Below are positions 13,476 through 20,796 of a stretch of 24,856 nucleotides of DNA, one piece after another. The DNA lies in the IMG/VR virus record IMGVR_UViG_3300017728_000103, positions 1 to 24,856 of that record. One strand, 5' to 3'. The DNA is from a virus. The translations under genes were made by a program, and so were the position numbers. The number at the start of each line of letters is the position of its first letter. Position 1 is the stretch's first letter. Under the pieces are notes generated by a model, which worked only from the letters and a program-made list of their open reading frames with translations, was not told the DNA's origin and ran no database searches.

Positions 13476-14268
13476 ACTCTCCCTACAAAAATTCTATCAT
13501 TCTATTTTAAATAGACATAATGTATTTGAATCAACTATAAACTCTGGTTATACACATTATAAGTTTATGTCTCCTGATGACGAAGATACCTTTAAACGTA
13601 ATTTAGAAATAAACTCAAAAAGATTACTTGATAATAATTGGATAGATTCTAAAAATAATATAGTTGACATAGACTATAAAATCAATAAACAAGGTTTTAG
13701 ATGTGATCATTTTAGTGAAGAAGAAGGTATCTTATTTTTAGGATGTAGTTTTACGTTTGGAATAGGATTACATGAACATCAAACATGGGCTCATAAAGTT
13801 GCAGAGTATTTTGGTGTAAAATGCTGGAATTTAGGAATTCCAGGACACGGATTAGATTTACATTCTTACTTTTTACAATATTATTTAAAAAGCGAACTTC
13901 CAAATATCAAAGCAATTTGTGTTTTAGAACCCCCACCAGATAGAATAAGTTTGATACATGAGCATGGAAAGGAGTTAGTCATACACGATTATTTTACTTT
14001 AATAGATGCCAATGTGCAAGATCAAAAAACATTAACTCATAGAGATTTCCTACATTCTTTAGAACTTACTTACGATATGAATAATTGTAAAAATTTAAAA
14101 ATAATAGAAGACTATTGTGTAAAAGAAAATATTAAATATGCAAATTTTAATCGTAAAGACATGACTATAAGTACATATGAAAAATCTTTTGCGAGAGATT
14201 GTCAGCACCACGGAGAGTTTGAAAATACTTATATAGCAAATAAAGTAATAGAACAACTAGATAAATAG
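13459..14268 (+). CDS. SGNH/GDSL-type hydrolase, copy 2 (269 aa)
   Basis: This is a paralog of the gene at 12290-13312. The core GFRCDHFSEEEGILFLGCS aligns with GFRCKNFSDKDGILFLGCS, and both share TFGxG, a downstream NLGxPGxGLD block and a KAICxxxPPPxR stretch. With the start used here the nucleophile is S97, again in GCS rather than GDS. The terminal D-C-Q-H supplies the Asp/His block. No ATG is suitable: GTG at 13459 follows a purine-rich run and is chosen; GTG at 13411 is the longer alternative, and its extra residues would be basic and overlap the 52-aa gene fully. It lacks most of the N-terminal extension of copy 1. The substrate is unknown. The terminal GAT AAA TAG again forms a promoter box. 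Confidence 0.8.
   Translation: MIRPNKLSLQKFYHSILNRHNVFESTINSGYTHYKFMSPDDEDTFKRNLEINSKRLLDNNWIDSKNNIVDIDYKINKQGFRCDHFSEEEGILFLGCSFTFGIGLHEHQTWAHKVAEYFGVKCWNLGIPGHGLDLHSYFLQYYLKSELPNIKAICVLEPPPDRISLIHEHGKELVIHDYFTLIDANVQDQKTLTHRDFLHSLELTYDMNNCKNLKIIEDYCVKENIKYANFNRKDMTISTYEKSFARDCQHHGEFENTYIANKVIEQLDK
14260..14267 (+). promoter_or_regulatory. Late promoter box GATAAATA, 5 nt from ATG
   Basis: The box is embedded in the last codons and stop of the second SGNH gene and lies exactly 5 nt before the ATG at 14273. No ribosome-binding site fits between them. Confidence 0.62.
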
Positions 14269-14272
14269 TTAT

Positions 14273-14494
14273 ATGAGAGCAGTCAAAGGTAAAAATAATT
14301 TTTTAAGTTTTATAAACAATCCAGAAACAGCATTGTTCAATAAATGCGACATGGAAAGGTTTCTAGATGTAAATACATTAAGCGAAAGAGAATTACATCT
14401 AGCAGAAGAATTATACAAAAGAGATGTATTTAGAAAAGTAAGAAAAGGTGATAAAATTGGCTACAAAACGTACATACAAAAACAAAAAATATAA
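14273..14494 (+). CDS. Small hypothetical protein, 73 aa
   Basis: The gene begins 5 nt after a late box. The product is compact, charged and probably helical (LSERELHLAEELYKRD), with a basic C-terminus (FRKVRKGDKIGYKTYIQKQKI). It has two features of a small nucleic-acid-binding or adaptor protein, high charge and a helical pair, but no recognisable family. Its 3' end overlaps the next gene by up to 46 nt. Confidence 0.65.
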   Translation: MRAVKGKNNFLSFINNPETALFNKCDMERFLDVNTLSERELHLAEELYKRDVFRKVRKGDKIGYKTYIQKQKI

Positions 14495-14870
14495 TAAGCC
14501 ACATCTTGCAAATAAGTTGGACAAGATGGCTACAAATATTGCTAAAAGAGGCGTCTACATAGTAGCAAAAGCAAATCCAGGTTATAATATTATAAACTAC
14601 ATTACAAAAGAAGTAATTATAGAAAGTATTCCTTTTAATAAAGTTGCTAATGACGTTAATAAAACACTTAATAAAAGTAAAGAAAAACAGTCTGTAGGTA
14701 ACTATCAATCACATATAGATAGATATTATAAACATTTTAATGATATTCAATTTTACAAACACACTATAAGAACCAGTAAAGATCTAACAAAAGTTTTTTC
14801 AGCAGGTTGTAGGTTGCAAGATTCTATCAAAATGATGAATACTGCTAGAGAGTACATACGAAGTTTCTAA
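14457..14870 (+). CDS. Hypothetical basic protein, about 137 aa
   Basis: No early ATG exists. TTG at 14457 is chosen because an AAGG (14445-14448) sits about 8 nt upstream and the protein then begins (M)ATKRTYKNKKYNKP; GTG at 14448 and ATG at 14526 are alternatives. The product is Lys/Asn/Tyr-rich and basic, probably helical, with one Cys near the C-terminus (SAGCRLQDSIKMM). It overlaps the 73-aa gene in another frame, suggesting coupled translation. I do not recognise a family. A virion or DNA-associated role would fit its charge and surroundings but is only inferred. Confidence 0.62.
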   Translation: MATKRTYKNKKYNKPHLANKLDKMATNIAKRGVYIVAKANPGYNIINYITKEVIIESIPFNKVANDVNKTLNKSKEKQSVGNYQSHIDRYYKHFNDIQFYKHTIRTSKDLTKVFSAGCRLQDSIKMMNTAREYIRSF

Positions 14871-14887
14871 AAAAATTCCATACAAAT

Positions 14888-14895
14888 GATAAATA
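14888..14895 (+). promoter_or_regulatory. Late promoter box GATAAATA
   Basis: The intergenic GATAAATA lies 34 nt before the ATG at 14930. The leader contains an inverted repeat (ACTATA 14898-14903 with TATAGT 14911-14916) and a weak AGGA before the start. Confidence 0.7.
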
Positions 14896-14929
14896 AGACT
14901 ATATAACAAATATAGTTTAGGATATTATC

Positions 14930-16360
14930 ATGCAAATAAAAGATTTTAATTTAAAGGGTACAGACAAGATTACTAAAATCAATGCTGTGCTGAAAGAAGA
15001 ATTTGGTATGAAAATTTCAGCAGGATTCCCCAAGAAGGAAAAATTGGAAACAATTAAGGAAATGTCTGAAATGGCCATAATCAAGTTGAAAGACACTTCA
15101 AAACATTTCCAATTAGAACCTGAGTACGCAAAGTTCTTAGGTGTAAAAGATGTAATTGAAACTATGCTTTCTGAAGGACAGTACGCAAACTCACCAGCAT
15201 ACCAAGGAATGAAACAAGAACTCTATGCAGATGTTACAAGACTTATGGATAGCGGTTGTACTAATGAAGAAGCAGTAGCAGAAACAATGAACATATTCAG
15301 AAAGAATCCTAAGTATTGTTATGATGATAACCATGTAAAACCTATTGTTATTAAAATGGTTAAAGAATATATGCAAGAAGGCGAAGTAGGAACACTTGCT
15401 GGAGGTATAGGTGGAGCATTGGCGTCACCGGCAATAGGAGCCGCATTAGAGCCTTGGATACCAGGAGCACAAGCGGCCTTATCAGGTACAGGAGGTAGAA
15501 TTGGCACAGCAGTTGCAGGTGGTATCGTAGGTGATAAATTAACTGATTCTGTACTAAGAGGACTATCCGAAGAAATTGGTATTGCTGTAGAAGACTTAGA
15601 AAGTTATGATGCAATAGAAGAAAAACTTAACATGTTTGCAGAAGTATCAGGTAAAAGCAGAGATTCAGTAGTAGGCTTCCTAAACGGCCTAGAAGAAGAT
15701 GCTTTACCACAAGGTATTCAAATGTTTGGTAGAAAAATTGCAGAACGTAAATTAACTGACAGCATCTCATACATGTACAAACTACAAAAAGACGGTAAGA
15801 GTGTTGAGGATATTGCTAAAGAACTTGGTATGAAACCAGAAGAAGTTAAAGATGCAATGAGTAAAACTGCAGAGTCTGTAGAGGAAAATAATATGAATAT
15901 GTTTGACGATATAATAGCAGATATGCTATCAGAAGAAGTTAAAGTAGAAGAAGCAGAAGTCTTAATGGCTGTAAGAGCATTAGCAGATGACATTCAAGAC
16001 CAAGTTGAAAGAGTAGGTAGAATGGTTAACGAAGATTTACCAGCAATAGCAGACCAAATGATGTCTGAAATGGGTGCTCAACAGGCGGCTCAATTTAAAG
16101 ACAGCATGGAAGGAATCTTATCAGGACATTTAGAAGCCACTAAGGCAAGTAAGAATAGCATAGACGGTATTATTGGCGGACTTACAGGAGAAGGCAGTAT
16201 GGGTTCATTAGGTGATTTAGCAGAACCTGATATGGGCGATGAAATGCCAGTAGACTTAGGAAACCAAGAACCAAGTATAGATGATTTAGCAGTAGATGAT
16301 AATGTACCAGCGGCGGCAGGACCAGAAGAAGAGCCACTAGGTAGAGCACCTATAGAGTAA
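14930..16360 (+). CDS. Large probable virion structural protein, 476 aa
   Basis: The start follows a late box and AGGA. The N-terminus MQIKDFNLK resembles the head-protein tags but lacks the Glu cleavage site. Residues 10-150 are helical and charged. Residues about 152-202 are Gly/Ala-rich and hydrophobic (GTLAGGIGGALASPAIGAAL; IGTAVAGGIVGDKL), like a glycine-zipper membrane-active stretch. Residues 286-312 could form a helix-turn-helix (GKSVEDIAKELGMKPEEV). Residues 340-400 are acidic helices (LMAVRALADDIQDQVERVGRM), and the tail is acidic and Pro/Gly-rich. Similar ADDIQDQVERVGRM...LPAI helices are known to me from structural proteins of marine T4-like phages. A head, scaffold or ejected membrane-interacting role is possible; it is not resolved here. 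Confidence 0.8.
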   Translation: MQIKDFNLKGTDKITKINAVLKEEFGMKISAGFPKKEKLETIKEMSEMAIIKLKDTSKHFQLEPEYAKFLGVKDVIETMLSEGQYANSPAYQGMKQELYADVTRLMDSGCTNEEAVAETMNIFRKNPKYCYDDNHVKPIVIKMVKEYMQEGEVGTLAGGIGGALASPAIGAALEPWIPGAQAALSGTGGRIGTAVAGGIVGDKLTDSVLRGLSEEIGIAVEDLESYDAIEEKLNMFAEVSGKSRDSVVGFLNGLEEDALPQGIQMFGRKIAERKLTDSISYMYKLQKDGKSVEDIAKELGMKPEEVKDAMSKTAESVEENNMNMFDDIIADMLSEEVKVEEAEVLMAVRALADDIQDQVERVGRMVNEDLPAIADQMMSEMGAQQAAQFKDSMEGILSGHLEATKASKNSIDGIIGGLTGEGSMGSLGDLAEPDMGDEMPVDLGNQEPSIDDLAVDDNVPAAAGPEEEPLGRAPIE

Positions 16361-16363
16361 TAA

Positions 16364-16696
16364 ATGCGATTACATGAACTTTTACAGGAATCTTACGACG
16401 ATAAATTGATTTCAGCAGTAAGTGATCTTTTGGCTATAGCAATGGCCAAAGATCTAAAAAAGATTTCCATGAAAAAGTTCGAAGAAGTTTTAGCGAAACA
16501 GGGATATCCTGCTAGTGTAGATGAAATTATACAAGCAGTTGACAAGAGCGGGTTTGCATCATCAGTAAATAAATTTGAGATTGTACCTTCTTCAGAACTC
16601 AGTATAGACAATGATAACAAAGAAGAACAACCTGCTGTAAATGTAGGAAACATGGCAGGCAATCAAGCAATGAGCGATATTAAATCGGAGTTATAA
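16364..16696 (+). CDS. Tagged probable internal head protein, 110 aa
   Basis: The N-terminus MRLHELLQE|SYDD is a 9-residue tag ending in L-Q-E|S, a perfect gp21-type site. Residues 15-70 are helical with a possible helix-turn-helix arrangement (KKFEEVLAKQGYPASVDEII). The tail is acidic and polar (SIDNDNKEEQ). It starts 3 nt after the previous stop and its own stop overlaps the next ATG as TAATG, so it belongs to the structural operon. No enzyme motif is visible; the tag is the main clue to capsid packaging. Confidence 0.75.
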   Translation: MRLHELLQESYDDKLISAVSDLLAIAMAKDLKKISMKKFEEVLAKQGYPASVDEIIQAVDKSGFASSVNKFEIVPSSELSIDNDNKEEQPAVNVGNMAGNQAMSDIKSEL

Positions 16697-17037
16697 TGGC
16701 AAGTTATAGTGGAGGCAGTAATAATATTTTTACAAATGCTACTCAGGCAAGAAAAGATACTAGAAATAATGTAGTAGTACATGGTGAAATTACTACTTTA
16801 GAAAGTAAAGTACTTGCTAATATAGATGCCGGTGTTTTATATGCAAACGTATCTGCAAATACAACAATGACAACAAGTAATGTATATTACAATGTATGGA
16901 ATAGCATTATTACAGATCCAACAAAACTAGACCAACTTAACTATGTTAAGAATCATTTTGTAAACTTAGGCTATGGTGTAAGTGTTACTACAAATACGTC
17001 TTCCAATAATACTATAGTCTGGAACATATCCTGGTAA
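16696..17037 (+). CDS. Small virion structural protein, 113 aa
   Basis: The start overlaps the previous stop (TAATG). The product begins MASYSGGSNNIFTNATQARK and ends in a strand pattern typical of phage structural domains: YYNVWNSII, a short helix, HFVNLGYGVSVTTNTSSNN, then TIVWNISW. I recall this layout (...YxVWxxxxxD...FxxLGYxI...TNxxTxxTxxWxIxW) as a repeated module in T4-like marine phage virion proteins. It is rich in Asn, Thr and Ser and lacks Cys. It probably belongs to the tail, neck or fiber; the exact place is unknown. Confidence 0.8.
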   Translation: MASYSGGSNNIFTNATQARKDTRNNVVVHGEITTLESKVLANIDAGVLYANVSANTTMTTSNVYYNVWNSIITDPTKLDQLNYVKNHFVNLGYGVSVTTNTSSNNTIVWNISW

Positions 17038-17066
17038 ATATCTTTACTTAATAAAGTAAAAGATAA

Positions 17067-17735
17067 ATGCTAAAAAACAAATACGATTACCCCAATCTTA
17101 AAAGAATACAAACAAAACAAGGCAGAAGATATGTAGGTGAGGACGAAAAGCCTGTTCCAAGTGTAACTACTATCTTGGGAGACACAGGAGATAAGACAGC
17201 CTTAATAGCCTGGCGTAAAAGAGTTGGTGATGCAGAAGCAACACGCATAAGCACAGAGTCTGCAGGACTTGGAACTAAAGTGCATAATGCTTTAGAAAAA
17301 TATATACTACAAGAAGACTACGAAATCAAAGGCAATAACCATATTAGTATAATGGCAAAAAATATGGTTACAGAAATGATAGATAAAGGATTATCTAAAG
17401 TTGATGAATTATATGGTGTTGAGGTAGGACTTATTGCAGAAGGTTTGTATGCCGGAACGGCAGACGGCATAGGAAAGTGGCAAGGCGAAGAAGCAATCAT
17501 AGATTTCAAGACTGCTAAAAAGATCAAGAAACGTGAGTGGATTGAAGATTATTTTATGCAAGGTTGTGCTTATGCATTAGCACATAACGAAATGTTTGGT
17601 AGTAATATACAAACAGTAGCAATACTAATGATAGACAGAGAAGGCAAATATAAAGATTTTGTTATAGAGGGCGAAGAATTTAATGAATATTGCGATAAAT
17701 GGTCCTCTAGATTAGCAGACTATTATTCCAAGTAA
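17067..17735 (+). CDS. PD-(D/E)XK exonuclease, Cas4/RecB/MGME1-like (222 aa)
   Basis: The nuclease motifs are in order: H73 (GTKVHNALE), E119 (GVEVGL), D133 (YAGTADGIG), D146-F-K148 (IIDFKTAKK) and Q165 (MQGCAYALA). This H...E...D...DxK...QxxxY series is the signature of the RecB/Cas4/MGME1 exonuclease group, which degrades or trims single-stranded DNA ends with Mg2+. The N-terminal VPSVTTIL and AWRK blocks are also typical of the MGME1-like phage enzymes. Likely roles are host-DNA degradation, replication or recombination. There are no Fe-S Cys as in Cas4. It lies among structural genes and has a weak ribosome site (AGATAA); a 7-bp hairpin precedes it at 17043-17060. Confidence 0.88.
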   Translation: MLKNKYDYPNLKRIQTKQGRRYVGEDEKPVPSVTTILGDTGDKTALIAWRKRVGDAEATRISTESAGLGTKVHNALEKYILQEDYEIKGNNHISIMAKNMVTEMIDKGLSKVDELYGVEVGLIAEGLYAGTADGIGKWQGEEAIIDFKTAKKIKKREWIEDYFMQGCAYALAHNEMFGSNIQTVAILMIDREGKYKDFVIEGEEFNEYCDKWSSRLADYYSK

Positions 17736-17746
17736 TACCACAAGAT

Positions 17747-17754
17747 GATAAATA
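17747..17754 (+). promoter_or_regulatory. Late promoter box GATAAATA
   Basis: The intergenic GATAAATACTA lies 23 nt before the ATG of the fiber gene (17778), with TAGGAG at 17763-17768 as a good ribosome site. Confidence 0.75.
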
Positions 17755-17777
17755 CTACTAGTTAGGAGACTTTTAGT

Positions 17778-20285
17778 ATGGCAACATCAAACAATAATGT
17801 AATTGTTTCAAGAATACAAAACAGACGAGGGCTGAAACAGGACCTTCCAAATCCATTACGACCTGGTGAATTAGGATTAGCAACTGATAGTAAGCAACTT
17901 TATATAGGTGCTGATACAGAAATACAAGCAGGTGCTTATAATAAAATATTATCCTTAGAAAATACAACAGGTGCTCAGGATGCCATCAAGAGTATAGCCA
18001 ATAACCAAATAATATCTTTTACCGTTCCACACATTAGATTCCCTTCAGGTAGTTTTAGTGGAACAGAAAAAACTATTAGTTATACACCTGCAACAAGTAA
18101 AACATACACATTACCTAATGCAGGTAGTGATACAAGAACAACATTTAGAAGTTCAGTTACAGATGGTAATTTAATAAACTTAGAAACAAACTTGGCCTTC
18201 ACAGCCAACACAATTACAGTAGTTAAAAATGGAGAAGTATTAAGTGGCTCAGATAATGCCACAGTCGCTAACCTAGTTAGCCATGATTATATATTTTCTT
18301 CTAATACTGCATTAGCAAATACACATACTGCTACATTTAGAAATTTATTAACCTCAACAGACGAAGTTGCACTTACTTATTATGGTAATAGTGCAGTAGT
18401 ACAAGCCTTAGATGGATTTAGTTCGTCAAATACGCAAATAAGTTTTTATAGTACAGCACTAAACTTTTATGATCAGTTTTCAATTCCTGACTATAGAAAG
18501 ATAGATGAAAAATTTATTAGAGTATCTCCTACAACAGGTGTAGGACATATAGGATTAGAATATAAACATATTTCTATTGTTGCAGATAGTTCTGCAAACG
18601 TAACAGTTTCAGGATTAGGTAATTTAAGATCAAGTAATGCTTCTGATATAGAAAACAGCATTACATTTACACCATCAGGTCCATCTAGTGTTGTTGTTAC
18701 AGTTGATAATAGTGGTACGTTATACAATGCAAGTAGTTATTACAACCATATCTATGTTGAAAATATAACAAATAGTTGGGTAAACAACAAAGCAATATCT
18801 TTAACTGCAAGTAATACTACAAGTGTGTCCTTTACATTGCCCTCAGGTAATATTTGGCATACTGCAAGGACATGTACTGCGGCAGTTTCGGTAGGAACAT
18901 CAACAACTATAACAGGTAATGTAGACGGTTTATCAGTAAATGATACTGTGAGATTTATAGGTAGTGGCGCAAGTCAATTCAATGATACAAATAAAAAATA
19001 TGTAGTTCAAAGTTTAACCAGTAGTTCATTTACTGTAACAGAAAATAATGTAACTTCAGAAATTGCAAATAATTTAGATTATATAAATTATGGTAGTGAT
19101 GCATCTGGTGCCAACGTACAGATATTCAGTGCTAATCATGGAGTTCCAGTAGGCGGACAATTTAAACTTGCAGGAAGTACAGCAACAGGACAAGTTGCTA
19201 ATGGTAATGCTACTCTCATAGGTACAGCAACAGATAATACGTTCTTTATGGCGGCGGCTGGAGCAGGTTCATCAAATGTATCAGGTACAGCAAATGTTGT
19301 ATTTGGTAGTGATACTTCAGGAAGTATAACTCGTGTAAGAAGTACAGATCTTAGTAGTGCAACTACTTTATCAGAAGCGGCGGCAATAGTAAACAATTTA
19401 TCAGACGCAGATGCATGGGAAAGTTTACAATTAGTACCAGATAATGCTAATAGAATATATTTTACAAGTAAGGCATCTAAATCATCAACACCTTTTAACT
19501 TTAGACTACATAACGATTCAGCAGATACATTAAGTAAACTACAAATTATAGATAGTGAATATGTGTATGGTAGCAAATTATATGATAGAGATACTACTGT
19601 AAAAGCAAAATTAGAAAAATGGCTAGATGGTACATTAAAATCATCAGAAATAAATTTATTCGAATCAGTAGCAACTAACCAAGTATATGGTAGTAATACA
19701 TTCCTTGGGTCACATGCATTAGAATCTTATCCAGTAGATATAGATAATGAATTCTCAGAAATGTCCTTTACAAGTAACGAAGAAGCAGAAAACTTTGCAT
19801 ATATTCTTAATAACATGTATTTTGCTAAATCAGGTTCTGATGTAAAAGGTTTATTAACAACAAAATTAAATATAGAAATTTTAACATCACTAGGTTCCTC
19901 ATCAGGATTAAAAACAACTTCTTTTGATGTTACAAATACAGCAACAATTAGTAGTGGTAATGTTATAGCAAGTTCAGACTTACCAATATCTACAGCAACA
20001 TATGATACTCATGTATTAGAATATAGTGTAAAGTATGACGGAACATCAGATGGTAATTACAGAAGAACAGGAACAATATATCTCAATGCATTTGAAAATA
20101 GTGTTACTGGTAATTCAGATGTAGTTATTCAAGACATAGCAAGTGATGTTAGTGATACCTTATCAGGTAATGTTTCCTTTGGTGCAACATTTAATTCTGT
20201 TACAAATCTTATTACACTTACAGCACAAAACACAACGAACAAGAATCTTACAATGAATTGGGTTCAAAGACGTTGGACTTCCTAA
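17778..20285 (+). CDS. Fiber-like virion protein, 835 aa
   Basis: The gene has its own late promoter and a TAGGAG site. The N-terminus contains SRIQNRRGLKQDLPNPLRPG followed by ELGLATDSKQLYIG, a conserved head of many phage tail-fiber and adsorption proteins (RxG...LPxPLxxGELGxxTDTxxLYIG) that attaches the fiber to the tail. The other 780 or so residues are Ser/Thr/Asn/Gly-rich beta strands with a low-Cys composition, including Ig-like stretches near residues 270-470 (VTVSGLG; ITGNVDGLSVNDTVRF). The C-terminus ends in TMNWVQRRWTS. It probably contributes to host recognition, so it would be expected to vary among relatives. I see no chaperone or peptidase domain. Confidence 0.83.
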   Translation: MATSNNNVIVSRIQNRRGLKQDLPNPLRPGELGLATDSKQLYIGADTEIQAGAYNKILSLENTTGAQDAIKSIANNQIISFTVPHIRFPSGSFSGTEKTISYTPATSKTYTLPNAGSDTRTTFRSSVTDGNLINLETNLAFTANTITVVKNGEVLSGSDNATVANLVSHDYIFSSNTALANTHTATFRNLLTSTDEVALTYYGNSAVVQALDGFSSSNTQISFYSTALNFYDQFSIPDYRKIDEKFIRVSPTTGVGHIGLEYKHISIVADSSANVTVSGLGNLRSSNASDIENSITFTPSGPSSVVVTVDNSGTLYNASSYYNHIYVENITNSWVNNKAISLTASNTTSVSFTLPSGNIWHTARTCTAAVSVGTSTTITGNVDGLSVNDTVRFIGSGASQFNDTNKKYVVQSLTSSSFTVTENNVTSEIANNLDYINYGSDASGANVQIFSANHGVPVGGQFKLAGSTATGQVANGNATLIGTATDNTFFMAAAGAGSSNVSGTANVVFGSDTSGSITRVRSTDLSSATTLSEAAAIVNNLSDADAWESLQLVPDNANRIYFTSKASKSSTPFNFRLHNDSADTLSKLQIIDSEYVYGSKLYDRDTTVKAKLEKWLDGTLKSSEINLFESVATNQVYGSNTFLGSHALESYPVDIDNEFSEMSFTSNEEAENFAYILNNMYFAKSGSDVKGLLTTKLNIEILTSLGSSSGLKTTSFDVTNTATISSGNVIASSDLPISTATYDTHVLEYSVKYDGTSDGNYRRTGTIYLNAFENSVTGNSDVVIQDIASDVSDTLSGNVSFGATFNSVTNLITLTAQNTTNKNLTMNWVQRRWTS

Positions 20286-20292
20286 GTGGATA

Positions 20293-20715
20293 ATGTTTCA
20301 TAAAAATTTATCAGGATCAGAAAGATTAAATATTTGGCGTAAGGTCAGACAAAAACCTCATAACAATATTATAGAAGTTTTAGAAGATTTTGCTTCTATA
20401 GAAATGTTACCTAGATACTTAGATTATTATACTCCTAAAAGTTGGCCTAATCCTTTTGAAATAGTAAATGAAGGATACTTATGCCAAAGCGGAGTTACCT
20501 TAGTATTACTATCTACATTAATAAATAAAGGTTTCATATCTGAAGATATAATACAACTTCCTGTGATAAGTAATAACATAACAGGGACATCAGGACTAGT
20601 TATATACGATAGAGATTTAGTTTATAATTTTACACCTGGAGAAATAGTTTCTTGGGAATATGTACAAGAGAACGCAACAGTATTCCAAATTCATAATCGG
20701 TTTGAATTAGCATAG
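20293..20715 (+). CDS. Hypothetical protein, 140 aa, downstream of fiber
   Basis: The gene begins 7 nt after the fiber stop and has no clear ribosome site. The product starts MFHKNLSGSERLNIWRKVRQ. It contains WPNPFEIVNEGYLCQSGVTL, a single central Cys region next to a hydrophobic helix (VLLSTLINKGF), and ends in beta strands (GLVIYDRDLVYNF; FQIHNRFELA). The position immediately behind the fiber would suit a fiber-assembly or baseplate factor, but nothing in the sequence proves that. I do not recognise a family. Confidence 0.68.
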   Translation: MFHKNLSGSERLNIWRKVRQKPHNNIIEVLEDFASIEMLPRYLDYYTPKSWPNPFEIVNEGYLCQSGVTLVLLSTLINKGFISEDIIQLPVISNNITGTSGLVIYDRDLVYNFTPGEIVSWEYVQENATVFQIHNRFELA

Positions 20716-20722
20716 AAACTTA

Positions 20723-20751
20723 TTGACATTTATATAGTTTTATATTACAAT
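20723..20751 (+). promoter_or_regulatory. Sigma70-type promoter for the nrd operon
   Basis: TTGACA (20723-20728) and TACAAT (20746-20751) are separated by 17 bp, a textbook host vegetative promoter. It is intergenic and directly upstream of nrdA, so host RNA polymerase could transcribe the operon early. It differs from the late boxes elsewhere in the window. Confidence 0.82.
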
Positions 20752-20759
20752 GATATAGA

Positions 20760-20767
20760 AATAAATA
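20760..20767 (+). promoter_or_regulatory. Possible overlapping late box AATAAATA
   Basis: AATAAATA sits at the expected start region of the sigma70 promoter, 29 nt before the nrdA ATG. It may keep nrdA expressed late, or may be a chance AT-rich match. Confidence 0.4.
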
Positions 20768-20796
20768 TATCGTATATAAACAGACTAAGGACACAC

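Noticed and set aside
17043-17060. 7-bp hairpin TTTACTT-AATA-AAGTAAA before the exonuclease gene as a terminator
   Set aside because: No T run follows and the stem is all A-T apart from one G-C pair, so termination is not supported; it may affect translation of the exonuclease.
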